DNA of 64,000 bases from Diospyros lotus (lineage: Eukaryota; Streptophyta; Magnoliopsida; Ericales; Ebenaceae). A model generated the notes under the pieces. That model was given only the letters and a program-made list of their open reading frames with translations. It ran no database searches and had not been told where the DNA came from. The DNA is taken from assembly GCF_014633365.1 (NCBI RefSeq), contig NC_068339.1:9881925-9945924 (forward strand), written 5' to 3'. The position numbers were made by a program, and so were the translations under genes. Positions 27,477 through 39,329 of the stretch are shown here, piece by piece (the stretch's first letter is position 1; every line of letters starts with the position of its first letter).

Positions 27477-28970
27477 TTAAAAAATATTTTTTTTTAAATA
27501 AGAGAGATAACTCCTTATTTATTAATTATAACTCACCACGTGAAATTGATAAATTGTGCCTTTCTAATATAAGTTTCTAAATTGATGGAGTTAACATATT
27601 GTTCTCATAGAAGGTATCAATTGATGAAGTTGAAATATTTACAGCTTATTAACTGCATTTGGTTAGTAAAAATGTAACACCTTGTGTTAGTGTTAGTGTT
27701 AGTGTTAATGTAACATTGTGAAATATTGTTCACATAAAATATTGTCCATTATTCACGTGACTGTGGTGCACAATTTGAGAATTAGTACTATGGTTAAATT
27801 AAATTATATATTTCATAATTTCATTTTAATAAAATTTGTATGCACACTACTTACTTAATGAGGGGATATTGTGTCATTAACATCACCATAATGATTATTA
27901 TGGGTTATCAGGTCATAATTAGTCATTCTAGATTGTTAGATACGGGGATGGGGCATCGAGTAGAAAAACAACAAAGAAATTTAGAGGAAACTAATGATGT
28001 TGGGATGGAATCAATGTACACGTGTAGGGCTAAAAGCAGGCCCAAGGGTTGGATTCGACCCAATTGCTGGAAGTGCAAGGAATAAAAAGAAAGGACAGTA
28101 GATAGAGGAGGAGGAGTAGAAGAACAAAAAGGCAGATTCCCCACCACTTCACATGTCATGTTGAGCTTTGTCTTTGCTGCTTTTGGGGGACCAAACTGCC
28201 TTCGTCTTCGTCTTCGTCTTCCCCCCCCCCCCCCCCCCTCTTTCATCATCATTATCTTTGGCAAACCTCAATCTTAACTTATAATCATGCTGCCAAATAT
28301 TCTAACTCATCCTTTCCTCTTGCATCTGTATGATAGCGATCCAAGGCCTCTAGGGCCGTATAATCTCCTACTTAATGTAAATCTCTTTCCTCTTGCATTC
28401 CTCTTATAATTATTTGTTCCCCCCACAGTTATTGCTCATACTTTATTTATGTCTAGAATCTAATAAATATGATTATGTTGTATTATACGTGAGCAAAAAA
28501 ATTTTTAGGGACCACATATCAATAATTTGAGAGAGAACTTGCAAGGTTATTGAGTTTACATGTGAAAGATGTGTGCAACAACCAATGCAATCTTAGTGAG
28601 CGGTTGACTAATTATCTAGTGTTGTAAAAGGATTAGGAAATTTTTTAATTTTGTCTATGAAAATCATGCTGTGTGAGGGTTTTTTGTTTTTAGTGCAAAT
28701 ATTACCACATAATTGACGAAGTAAATTTATGTCAATATTTGATGGAATTGAACTACGTTCAATCTTTCTGTCCTTTACTTCAACTTTTGGCTTGTGATGT
28801 AATTCTATCAAGTTAAAAGTAAAATTACTTAAGATCTTCCAATCACACCACACGAAATTATCGTTGCTGCCGAAACTCGTATGATCCGAAGAGGAGGCAA
28901 TAATGCTACTACAAGGGTATATCACCAATGTTCTAGTGTACATATGCTAGGAACTAGCCATTCTAGAAAT
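27477..28970. other. Intergenic DNA between LINE copy A and 29 kb
   Basis: AT-rich. Holds a GTGTTA tandem repeat (about 27,683-27,710), a (TTCGTC)n run and an 18-base C run (28221-28238). The frames at 28264-27923 and 28943-28608 (minus strand) lack any family signature. Confidence 0.45.
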
Positions 28971-29047
28971 GAACAATGTGGGCCTCTCTCCTGAGATATT
29001 AGGATGCCATTTGCGGGGTCCACCAGAGAGAGGGAGAGATTTGAAGC

Positions 29048-29700
29048 CACATATAAAAGGGGGGTATTTATTGCAAACAAAAAACTAGGAAGAGAATAGA
29101 AAATTAAAGCAAAGAGTGAAAAAAAAAAAAAAGAAGAGAGAGACAGAGAGAAGGATAAGCATGGAGTTCAGTTCCATTGGGGCATTTTGTCATCTAGTTG
29201 GTGGGTCACTGTTTACATTCATCTGTCTGCCTCTTGGAACTGTGGCGCTTTTGTTTTGAACTATCCAGGCTACTTTCCATCTCCATTTGATTTCTTCATC
29301 TATTTGTCATTGTTGAGAAGAAACAAAAGACATGGAAAGAAGATTGTCAAAACCCCATCATCCCTTATCTGAGATTCTGCTCCTGTGGTGGTGTGTGAAT
29401 GGGAACCAGAAAAGGATTTTTATCTAATCTAAACCTGCTTTTTTATCCCAATTCTTCCATAGCAAGATGCATGAAGGATTGCCCAGTTCTTCACATGCAG
29501 AAAATATCAAGAGTGATTTCAAATTTTCCATCAAAGTGAGAGAAAAGAAAGGGATTGGCGTTCAAGGGAGGGCACTGGAAACAGTACCTGCCACTTCTCA
29601 CTTTCAGTACCAGCTAAGGTCTGCAAGAAAATGGCTTCGGCAGAAGCTAGAGTTTCTAGGAAAAGTAGATGAAGAAATAGCATCAAGAGATTTATAAGGA
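29048..29700 (+). other. Possible transcription unit with TATA box and a 33-residue frame, unidentified
   Basis: A TATA-like ACATATAAAAGG (about 29,049-29,060) is followed about 100 bases later, after a purine-rich leader, by an ATG (29161) opening a short hydrophobic frame of 33 codons (MEFSSIGAFCHLVGGS, then ...LPLGTVALLF, stop). A second frame (29467-29697) of 76 residues is rich in Lys, Arg and Gln. I recognise neither. It may be a small-peptide or non-coding transcript, or chance. Confidence 0.2.
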
Positions 29701-30095
29701 AAATGCAAGAGCAACCAGAACAGATTTCAGCCTTTTGGACAAGCAGCAAAAGTGAAATAAAGAGAACGAACAGCTCATAATCAATTTTTAATAGAACCCA
29801 GATACATTAAATGAAGAACAGAACAGTGGATTCTAGTATACTAAATAAACTCGAGAACAAGAACAAAATGAAGAAGAATATATATGTGGCGCAAAGATGG
29901 TTGAATAATTCAATTAGATGCACAGTTGCACTACAATGTGAACAATTATTTTCCTGATAAATCTGGGGTAAGTAAAGAACTACAGGTCATAATACAGCAG
30001 AGTTACACAAGTTAACCATGTTCAACTACTTGGAGATCATTGCAAATTTCTTGTTTCCGGCTCGAAAGAATTAGAAAGCATCGATCCAGGCTCGT

Positions 30096-30437
30096 TCACC
30101 CGGGCCTGTTCCTCTTGTTCCCGGCCTTGGCATCTGATTTTAGGCCACTCGAGTCGCCTTCCGACGAGCCATCCATGGACTTGGTGAAAGAGCTCGAGAG
30201 ATCAGCATAGAGGTCAACCACCCTCCTAATGTTGTTGTTGAGCTCCCTAATCAAACCCACATTTCTACTCAGATTGTCTGGAATTTTGGATTCATGATTC
30301 TGGTTGATCTCATTGATCAAAAGCCTGTTTTGATCCAAAATGTTCTGAACCTGAACAAAGCTCTTTTGAAATGTCTGCAACACCTTCCCATCTAGCTGTG
30401 TGCCATTGCCAAGCCCAGAAAATGTGTCCCCCTCCAT
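30096..30437 (-). CDS. ELF4-L: EARLY FLOWERING 4-like protein (ELF4-L3/L4 type)
   Basis: A single-exon coding frame of 113 residues on the minus strand, from ATG (30437) to TGA (30096). The sequence is a DUF1313/ELF4 domain throughout, with MEGDTFSGLGNGTQLDGKV, TFQKSFVQVQNILDQNR, LLINEINQNHESKIPDNLSR and NNNIRRVVDLYADLSSSF, ending in a Ser/Lys-rich basic tail. It is a small helical nuclear protein. ELF4 itself joins ELF3 and LUX in the plant circadian evening complex; the role of the L3/L4 members is less settled. The leader is split by an intron (30483-31570), which is common in this gene group. Length is normal. Identification is firm at the family level; the exact member is inferred from the NHESKIPDNLSRNV version. 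Confidence 0.92.
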   Translation of the reverse strand: MEGDTFSGLGNGTQLDGKVLQTFQKSFVQVQNILDQNRLLINEINQNHESKIPDNLSRNVGLIRELNNNIRRVVDLYADLSSSFTKSMDGSSEGDSSGLKSDAKAGNKRNRPG

Positions 30438-31720
30438 ATGTACTTGGCTTAGAACAACTAAGTCAAATCAAAAGACCCAGTCCTGCAAAGAAGAAGAAGA
30501 TAACAAGAACATGAAAGAAGAAGATAAGAAACACAAGATCAGAGACAAGCCCAGTGTAAGTGAATTTAAAATTTAAAGAAAAGCCACAATCATATCCTCC
30601 CATCTGTACTTGCTTCCATAAACAAAAAGCCCACCAAAAAAAAGAAAAACTATGATACACTTAAAACTATTGAACCCATTTTGTGCACAAGAGACAAGGT
30701 GTATGATCTAGACATCATGGCAGCCATTTGGTTGTTTTCAGAGAGGTTCATGTAAGAAACTTATTTTTGTTTTTTATAAATATTATTGCTGCTACTGTTA
30801 ATTTTGTTATTCTCATTATTATTAGTGGTATTATTAGGGTATGCTGATATGTAAAAAAGCAGATCCCATTGCATAAAAAGTAACCTTTTTCATATGTACT
30901 CAGAAATACCCACCAAAAGGCCTGAAGCACAGAGTTCCAAAAGAAGAATCTCAAGAACCCAAAAAGCAGTAAATGATGCAGAGAAGATGTTACCCTAATT
31001 TCACCCTTTTTCACACACACAAGTATACGAACACACACACAGACACACACTAAATTGCTGAAAATAAGTTATGCATCAAGAAAACCCAAATTTTCAATTA
31101 AAAGGGGATTTCATTGAAATTCTGCAAAGGCACAACAGGAGGACGGAACGAAACCTTACTTCAAAATCTGCATTTTCGGAAGCATAAATTCCTTGAAATA
31201 GAAAAAATATCAACTCAATGAAAACCTATAACAATTATAACCCTTCTTTTTTCTGTAAATAATAACAATTATAACCCTTCCAAGTAGATTAAATTCAGCT
31301 TGCCCAATAAGATTCACCCAAAAAAGACATTCAAAATTTTTGGAACCCCAATGCAAATCCGTCTTCATATCCGCAATTTGAACAGTGAAAAGCGATTATA
31401 ATTAAAATAATAAGACACCACTCGGAAAGATCAAAAGCCGAAAACAACATATCCTATGATGAACTCATCAGTCTATACGTATGTATGTATATTACTGTAT
31501 TACCCGAAAACACACACACACACACACAGAGGTATATGTAAATTATATAAATATGTGGCATCATCGTTACCTTGAAAATCCGGGAACATTACTGAAAGAA
31601 AGAAAGAAGACAGAGATTGAGGCGAGAAACAGTGGGAAAGATCGGCGATTGACTTGAATCTCGGAAAGAAAGAGAGACAGGCCCTTCTCTCTGAATTCTC
31701 GAATTATAGAGAGAGATAGA
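30438..31720 (-). promoter_or_regulatory. 5'UTR with intron of the ELF4-like gene
   Basis: Leader exon ends at 31571 with a GTAACG donor (minus strand TTTTCAAG then GTAACG). The acceptor TTCTTTGCAG lies at 30483-30492, leaving 45 leader bases before the ATG. The intron is about 1.09 kb. Upstream, the leader is GA-rich (GAAAGAAAGAAAG) and a (TA)n run at about 31,770-31,789 could serve as a TATA region. It also contains (CA)n microsatellites. Confidence 0.65.
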
Positions 31721-31989
31721 ATACGGAGATTTGACAGTCACGCTCCGACCCACCTCTCCTCCATCTGTCTATATATATATATATATATATGTTTCTTTCT
31801 TTCGTGAATTTTCTTGTTTTGCCCACCTGTCTGTTATTTCGAAAATTTACTTTTTGCACTTGTGTTCTGTTGATCCAATCAATTGTGTGTATCTCGCTCG
31901 GACCGAGATTGGTGAAAGCAATGTGGATTGCGCACGTGGCGCTTGGAGATTTGTTTGCACCCTAGTCTGGTCCCGCGGCTAGCATGTGA

Positions 31990-34900
31990 TATAGCTTGTT
32001 AGAGGAGGAAAAAAAAAAAAAAAAACAAAAAATTCTATGATTCGCTCGCTGCCTTTTGGAGTTCAACAGTGATCGTAACGGGATAAGAAACCGACGTTAT
32101 ATATGTCGTTAAAATAACATACACAGCCCGCGAGTGCTCCGTTTATTTAGCATTGCATTGTTGTGATAATATTGGTTCATCCTTTTTAATAAAATTTAAA
32201 CTTATAGTTTACCATTTAATCTCTCTCGCCAATAGTCGTTTTTACTGTTACTATATGTGCTTAATTAATTGGTAATTTTTTTTTTAAAAAAAAGTATCTT
32301 TATAATAATAATAATAAAATGACAAGAAATAAGAATAACAGAAATGTATTACATAAATAATTTCATACACTCGGAGTACGAGAATTGGGTACTTAAAAAA
32401 GGAGCAATAGTCTAGCATGAATAAAACAATAAAAGGTAATAATGTTAATCGCCGTAAAAAAAAAATTAATAAGATATGAAACTGGGTTTTACTTTTGGGT
32501 AATTAAAAAATAATGGGTATCCATTTTGGCAGATGAGATATTTTGTTGGGTTGATGCCTGATGGTCATTAAAGAAGTCAACTCAAATAAATAATGACAGC
32601 CCAAGTACAGCTGCTGGTTTGGCATCTCAAATAAAGTAAGTTTGCATAAGTAAACGAAGCATGTTTTGTTTATTTATTTTTTCCTTTTTACACTTGCTCT
32701 CTTAGTTAGCAGTAGAACAATAATAGAGAAGACTCTGGAATTGGAAGAGGCCCAGATGTTTTAGAGGAAAAATTAATCATAATTTAGATAAAGGCCCCAC
32801 AAAGATTTGGGGGTAGGGCTCTTAGTGGAGGTAAAAAATAAAATTGACAAAATAAAGTAATGTTTTTACGTCAAAACAAATTAAAGTCAAATACTTTCCA
32901 TGCTTACTCCATAATTGGTTGGTAATTTTTTTAAAAAGTTGAAATTAAAGTAGAACATATATAAATATCTATGTTTTAACTGTATCGGGTGTGTAATTGG
33001 GGATGGTGGGGGTGAGGTAGCTAGCTAGCTAGGTGGTTGAATCAGAAGAATGAAGCTAACTGAGGAGAGGATTGTGATGATTTTGGGTGGGTTTGATTTG
33101 AGGAGAATCAGTGTGATGCAAACAAAGGGAGAGCTAGCTAGGTGTCAATGCAGCTTTAACAACCACATGAAGGGTTCATTAATAGTTATGAATTATGATG
33201 ATGAGTTGTTGTCAACATCACACTTAGCACTTACCAATCCTCCTATTGCAGTTCAGTTTCCCTCCCTCTAGTTTGTTTGGCACAAACCCTAAGCCGCCGC
33301 CGCCTCTTCCTCTCTCTTTGGCATGTCATGTTTGTCCTATATGTAATGGCTTGCCCTCCATTAGGGTTTAGGTTTTTCTGTACCAACCAAACCAAGGTCA
33401 AATAAAAAATAAATAAATTATTTTCGGATGAAACATCAGAATAGTACGGACGGAGGGTGGGATGAACGCGGATCCAGCATGGGGGACAGATTGGTAATAT
33501 TGCGCCGGCCAATGACCGCCGGCACATCTTCGTTCGAGCCCAGAATAGAATTTCGCTTTCAGAATATTAAAATCCTCTCACCAACCGCTTCTTCGATGCC
33601 AATGAGAAGAGGACGCGTGCGTGGGCAGCGTGGCTCGGGAGATCTACAGGCTCGGTCCCGCGCCTCCTGAGATTACCGAGCCTGCTGATTCGTCGAACTT
33701 GTGGGGCCGTCCACATCTGCCGGGGATATTTTCAGATTAGTCCTCCTAATTTTGTTCTTATTTCACTTTTACGCCCTCAATTGTCCGCGTTCGCAGCGCT
33801 GGGCATTGATTGACAATGCCTTACCTCAGCTGTCCCCACCAAACAAAGGAAGAGTCTAAGGTGTTGTCGGAAAATATAAGATAAGGCCAGGTGGGTCCCG
33901 GCACAGAAATTGAATTAATTTAATAGATATACGTAAGAATTGATTTGAAAAAACAAAAAATAACGCAAATATTATTTTGTACAATTAATTTTGATATTAA
34001 TTAATAGTGTTATATCATTATAAATATATATTAATATAAAGTATCACTTCAAGTATGAGTAGTACTTTTAAAAAAACAAAAGCAATAATTACAATTTGAT
34101 TTTATTAATATTTCAATTTGATTGGAATATATAATTATGATTTTTTATTTTTGTGTTTTAGTTAAAAATAAAAAATTAATAATATTTTATTTTTCTGAAA
34201 CTATTATGAGAGTGATTGGTAAAGTCAATAGTGTCGGTTCAGTCAGTCCAGCGTGCTTGACTTACCAAAAATTAAAATTGTCAATAATGGAAAAAAAAAA
34301 AAAAAAAAAAGAAGTGAAAGAGAATAAGGTAATGTTTAAAGTGTAATAAGTGTATTTTATTTTTAAATAATATGCATTTATTATACTTTAAATTTAACAT
34401 TTAAGTAATTTGACAATACAGTTAATGATAAATGTATTATATTTTAAAATAATTAATTAATTATATTGTACGAGTATTAAAATGAGATATAATAAATACA
34501 TATTTTTTAAAAACAAATACACAAAAAACACTTTTTCTTTTTTTCTTTTTTTTTTTGTTTACCTAAAAATTGCCAACATTTTTAGGTGAACAAAGCAAGC
34601 AATCAAGTACCATTTCATGTTACTTTATTTAATATTTACTCATTAGCCATTCATTTAGTTGGTATACAAAAGAATTGCAACTTTATTGTTATCAAAAAAT
34701 TAAAAATTTTGGGATATTTATAAAATTTAATTTGTTTTAAATTATAAATGTGAAGTAGTTTTAATTTTCCTAACTAACAAAGCAATGGACAAATTTGAAG
34801 GAATTAATGGTTATGGTGATAATGATGAGTTGAAGGCATATATTTAATTAGATCACAATGACAAGTTTTCAAAGTCCATTCATTGGAACAGTGAAAAAGG

Positions 34901-35600
34901 CACAATAGAGTGATCATTCTAATGAGTTATCCCAAAGCAAGCAATGAATGGAATGGTGGTGATATTTAGATGTCATGTGTGTTGTCACTCTTCTGTCACA
35001 CTCCCCAGTTTCTTTCACCCATGCTTTCCAGTTTGAGGTGTGACTCATAAATATTGCAATCCCATCCTATTTAATTACACCTGCAAATGTATAGTTAAAA
35101 TTCTATTAAAAAAATATTAATGCTGACCATTGTGTTTATGGTAATAATTAAATAGTAGTACATAATGTATATTTATTATATTTTATTTTAACATTAAATT
35201 AATTTTATTAACCCGTGATAAATAAATCACATTTTGAATTATTTAATTAATCAATAAAATTATTTAAATATTATAAAAAATATATAATAAATGTATCTTA
35301 TCTAAAATTAAGATGCATTTATTATTATTTAATCATTTTCTTATATTAGCGTTACCCTTAAAAGGAATTGTGATAGCTTTAGTACTTATACCTTGAGTTG
35401 AGTTTGTAGTCAATAATTCATACTTCTAGTATGAAGTAATTGACAACTTCTAGAGTGCTACCGTTAGTTAGTTCGAACACATCATGAAAGCCCACAACTC
35501 GGCCCAAAATTACTGGGCCGTCCAGTTTCGCAAGTCAGGCCCATGGCCCATTCTCTTACAGCCTTCACAGTTCATAGCCTCGCCCAAAACCAGCTTTCGC
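31990..35600. other. AT-rich intergenic DNA between ELF4-like and UP3-like genes
   Basis: No gene is supported. A GC-richer island at about 33,440-33,850 contains frames without family features. A 20-base A run lies near 34,291-34,310. Two related AT-rich, partly palindromic segments (about 34,330-34,520 and 35,110-35,360) share TGYATTTATTATA and TTTAACATT phrases and may be degraded MITE copies. Confidence 0.45.
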
Positions 35601-35739
35601 CGTCAAAGCAGCAGTAAAGCAGGATGATGGTGACGAAGTTGTGTCTGAGAGCGCGCCCCCACTTCTTATCTTCGCGCTCTCTCTCTCTCCCCCTTCCTAA
35701 GCCTTCGCTCCTCCTCGATTCAGACCCTTCTCCGTCAAA

Positions 35740-36402
35740 ATGTCGGCCCAAATCGTCGAACACATTGTCCTCTTTAAGGTCAAACCCGAGACCGACCCAT
35801 CCAAGATCGACTCCATGGTCGCAGGCCTCGCCGGCCTCTCTACTCTCGACCCCGTCCTCCACCTGTCCGTCGGCCCCCTCCACCGGAACCGCTCGCCGGC
35901 GTTCTCCTTCACCCACATGCTCCACAGCCGCTACAAGTCCAAGGACGATCTCGACGCCTATTCGGGTCACCCGGCACACGTCAGCGTCGTTACGGAACGG
36001 GTCCGCCCGATCTGCGAGGATGTCATGGCCGTCGACTGGGTCTCCGACGGGTTGGCCGGGCCGGTGGCTCCTCGGGTCGGTTCGGCCATGCGGGTCACGT
36101 TCCTGAAGCTAAAGGAGGGATTGGGGGAAAAGGAGAGAGGAGAGGTTTTGAGCGTGATTGGCGGAGTCAAAGACGGTTTTCCGGCGACTGAGCAGATCAG
36201 CTATGGGGAGAACTTCTCGCCGGCGAGGGCGAAGGGGTTTTCGATTGGCTCGATTGCGGTTCTGCCGGGAGTGAGTGAATTGGAGGCGCTGGATGCGGAT
36301 TCGGACCTGGCGGAATCGATGAAGAACAAGGTTAGGGATTTGCTGGAGAGTGTCATCGTTTTGGATTACGTGATTCCGCAGCAGCAAAGCGCAAGCCTTT
36401 GA
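35740..36402 (+). CDS. UP3-like: Stress-response A/B barrel (Dabb) protein, UP3-like
   Basis: A 220-residue single-exon frame with two Dabb domains in tandem. The first (about residues 5-105) runs from IVEHIVLFKVKPETDP to VRPICEDVMAVDW. The second (about 117-215) runs from AMRVTFLKLKEG to VIVLDYVIP. Dabb domains are ferredoxin-like folds that dimerise; tandem forms occur in plant UP3-type proteins. The function is stress-related and not defined biochemically here. An in-frame stop (TAA, 35698-35700) lies 13 codons upstream, so the annotated start is the first ATG in frame. The preceding codons and the upstream ATG at 35624, in another frame, look like an organelle transit peptide (MMVTKLCLRARPHFLSSRS), which suggests a frame break near 35,698. 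The downstream region has no other gene. Confidence 0.88.
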   Translation: MSAQIVEHIVLFKVKPETDPSKIDSMVAGLAGLSTLDPVLHLSVGPLHRNRSPAFSFTHMLHSRYKSKDDLDAYSGHPAHVSVVTERVRPICEDVMAVDWVSDGLAGPVAPRVGSAMRVTFLKLKEGLGEKERGEVLSVIGGVKDGFPATEQISYGENFSPARAKGFSIGSIAVLPGVSELEALDADSDLAESMKNKVRDLLESVIVLDYVIPQQQSASL

Positions 36403-37234
36403 CTGGTTCATATATATCTGCCTATCGCTCCAATTTCTGCCATGAATTCACTGCGTGAATTGCTTGCACGCCAACTGTTTGATGCTTGTTCTGACAGGTT
36501 TTTGAACCTCTATATTTGATGCTTTAATTCTGTGGCTGGCTTCTGGAACTTTATATATATATATGAGCATGGTTGCGCCTGGTCTGGGGTCGCCCACATG
36601 AATTTTAATTGTCAAATAATAAAACAGCACCACATCAAGACTGAACAAAATTGGTTAAATAAATTTGAGCTCACTAATCATATTTATCTATGGTCATACC
36701 TTTGTTTTCTATCAAAAAGTTGGATAAATTTTTCGAAACGCATTGCAAGGTTACTGGTTGAGCTGCAATGGTAGAGGTTTTCTTTCCTTGTCAACAATGG
36801 TGGGTTCATGTTGTATAATGTTACAAGATGAGGGATCTGCAGGGCCTGTAGATTTGAGTTACTTGAAGGCTTTGGTTGAGAGGGCTTGAGTAATAAATGG
36901 GTGGTTGAGAGGGATCTGCAGGGCCTTTAGATTTGAGTTGCTTCAAGCTGCTTATGGACTGATGATGAACACTCATAGAACAAAATATATTCTTTGAAAG
37001 ATGATCAGCTGCCAATAGGAAAAGCAAGATTGTGAAAGTTTTTAGATAATGTTTGAAGCAACAAATGTCAAATTGCTTTCATTTGTTTGTTAAAACGGAG
37101 TAAGTTTTTATATTTTGGTGTGTCACATGTTTAATTTAAATAATTATAAAATCTTAGAGCTGAAATTAACTCAAATTTAATTAGGTTGCATTAGTTTGAT
37201 TATGCTTAAAAATGTCCAACTCAGTCATTATTAA
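36403..37234. other. UP3-like 3' flank with a short tandem duplication
   Basis: A segment starting AGGGATCTGCAGGGCCT is present at 36831 and again at 36910 (period 79), with a few mismatches over about 42 bases. No gene seen. Confidence 0.5.
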
Positions 37235-38120
37235 TTAATTGAAAACTGAATTCATATGAACCCAACGAAGAGCACTAGCCATTTGCTCCTTATTATGGAC
37301 ATCACGAGACTCATCAACCATAATGCCGAATAATTCATCTCCAGGTTTATTTATAATTGCAGCAGTTGTCTCAACAGCAGCAGCAGCAGCATTCACACTA
37401 TATTTTTGAATAGCAGGAGAAGTTAATTGATAATTTACTGGATCATTATGCAAAATCACATTCTTTATTATTCATTATGATCAGTAAGAAACTTCAAATG
37501 TTCAATAAAATTGCCTTGATTAACAGGATTTTCACTCATTATGACCACCAAAAGCTAATCCCTGATGCAAGAGAAAACGGATACAATCAACTGATGCTGT
37601 CAATCTCATCCTGTAAATATTTCGAACTTGATCGGATTGTCTAGACAAAGTAACTTCAATGTGTTGATCTTGTTTCGATAAATCCTCACATTTTCTCCAA
37701 GCTTGATTATGGGCACTATTTACTTCACCAATATGTTTACAAAATCTTTCTTTTTTATTCCAATTTGTGAATCCCTCGGTAACAAACGAGTCACCACCAC
37801 CTTGCTTTCCAAAATCAGGTTGAAATAAATAGCAATATAAACCAAATGCAACATATTTTTACTTGTACTATACTCTAATCAATTCCCAAATTCAGTAAAC
37901 CAAGAAGCACAAAATCACCGCGATAATTTCCCAATTTTTCTTTGGAGAAAAATATGTTGACGAGGTTGACAAGATCCTTTTAGCAAGTGTGTTTTTCTAA
38001 TTTTATCTTTATCATTTGGATTATAATATAAAATTTTAGGAAGATTGTCTAAATTTATCTTAATTCGATGATTTTTGAGGTTATGTTGTGAACCACCAAG
38101 ATTATTTTCTTAACGAACTA
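37235..38120 (-). pseudogene. hAT-type transposase relic (TTF zinc finger / DUF4371, ZMYM1-like)
   Basis: Read on the minus strand, several frames give pieces of the plant zinc-finger MYM-type-1-like transposase. From about 38,020 come YNPNDKDKIRKTHL and SCQPRQHIF (TTF-type zinc-finger start), then WFTEFGN and LEYS. At 37459-37235 come ILHNDPVNYQLTSPAIQKY, an inserted Ala run from a GCA repeat, TTAAIINKPGDELFGIMVDESRDV and KEQMASALRWV. The MVDESRD motif carries one of the presumed catalytic acidic residues. Frameshifts and stops throughout; the C-terminal half is missing here. Confidence 0.75.
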
Positions 38121-38439
38121 CTTCCACATCTTCAATTAATTTTCTTTTAAAATATTTTTTTCATGATCTACTTGAAAGGAAGAAATTCTTATAAGTATAA
38201 TATTCATAATATAAACACAATAAACAACTTTGCATATTTTACTAATCTGTGTAGAAGAATTTGCTTGGATTTAAAACTTTCAATTTGACCTCTGTGTCTG
38301 GAATTTTTTTGAACAGCAATTGATAAAATTTGGTAATTGATTCCTCCGTTTAGAATTCCCTTTTTTCTGAAATTGTTTATCTGGAGGGGAACAACCAACA
38401 AGCTTAAGGTACAGTGGTACACACATGAAAAGAATAGTG

Positions 38440-38674
38440 GTTACATTACTTATGCACCATGATCCTGAACTATGGGGCAATGATTCAAAAGAGTTCAAAC
38501 CTGAAAGATTTTCTGAAGGGGCTTCATTGTTATCAAGGAGCCCAAGGACCTGTGTTGGTCGCCATGATAGAAGCTAAAATGGCTTTGGCCATGATTTTAC
38601 AACATTTCTCATTTAAGTTCTCACCATCCTACAACATGGAGCTCAGGTTACATTACACAAGCTTTAAGCATTAA
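38440..38674 (+). pseudogene. Cytochrome P450 fragment, CYP72-like, last exon
   Basis: From 38452, one frame reads MHHDPELWGNDSKEFKPERF, the PERF region of plant P450s with the CYP72A-style wording. After a frame change, SPRTCVGR (degraded heme-binding loop, with the Cys kept) is followed by AMIEAKMALAMILQHFSF, the helix after the heme Cys. The usual FFPFGWGPR segment is shortened. Frameshifts and the lack of upstream exons make this a dead fragment. It lies beside the hAT relic. Confidence 0.75.
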
Positions 38675-38980
38675 ACTAAGCTATTATACATTTTCAAAGG
38701 TTTGAATAGTGTATTGATGTGATTTTACATCACAGAAGCAGCTTTCTGTTTTGTTTCTCACGGGAGTGATAAATCGGTTTAGTAAAAAGCTCTGAGCATA
38801 TGGTTGGAATTTTTTTGTTATGGAGTTAACAGCTGTAATACTCTCAGATACAAATTGTAACTGATAAAACTATCTATAAGAGTTGCTATAAAAGCTACTC
38901 AAGAGGATTATTGGAGACTGTTGAGTAATAGCAGAATTCAAGTCTTTTCTTTCTTCAATTATTTCCCTACTTTCCCCCTC

Positions 38981-39001
38981 CCCCCCCCCCCCCCCCCCCC
39001 C
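38981..39001 (+). repeat. 21-base C run next to a CT microsatellite
   Basis: C21 preceded by CCCCCT and followed by CTCTCTCT, about 65 bases outside the Copia 3' LTR. Confidence 0.9.
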
Positions 39002-39065
39002 TCTCTCTCTCAATCCTATCTTCAAAGAAACCCTAGGTCAAGTCCAAGTTCTTGACAATGGTTTT

Positions 39066-39320
39066 TGTGCAGAAAGGGAATTTTCTTCATTTGTATGTTT
39101 TGACTGTACATAGCAGGAATATATATATATATATATATACAAGGGGATTCTAAATCACATCCCTAACGGATTGTGATCTCCTAAGAATCATCAATCAATT
39201 AAAAAAGGAAATAATGAAAGTCAAAAAGCTGTAAATCCTCCTAGTTGTAATCCTAATTGTACATAGCCTAAAATAGAGAAGATTTTGAGATTTAAATGCT
39301 GAAATATTCGGTCATCTACA
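39066..39320 (-). repeat. 3' LTR of the 39-49 kb Copia
   Basis: 255 bp, homologous to 48952-49202, with an (AT)n microsatellite near its left end. Confidence 0.9.
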
Positions 39321-39329
39321 CTCCCCCTC

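Noticed and set aside
29160..29260. Possible microRNA precursor (GGCATTTTGTC resembles part of miR394)
   Set aside because: No matching star arm or stable hairpin could be found; the similarity is short.
35572..36170. Alternative frames across the UP3-like gene
   Set aside because: GC-rich shadow frames; only the frame at 35740-36402 has the two Dabb domains. The 35624 frame is kept only as a possible transit-peptide remnant.
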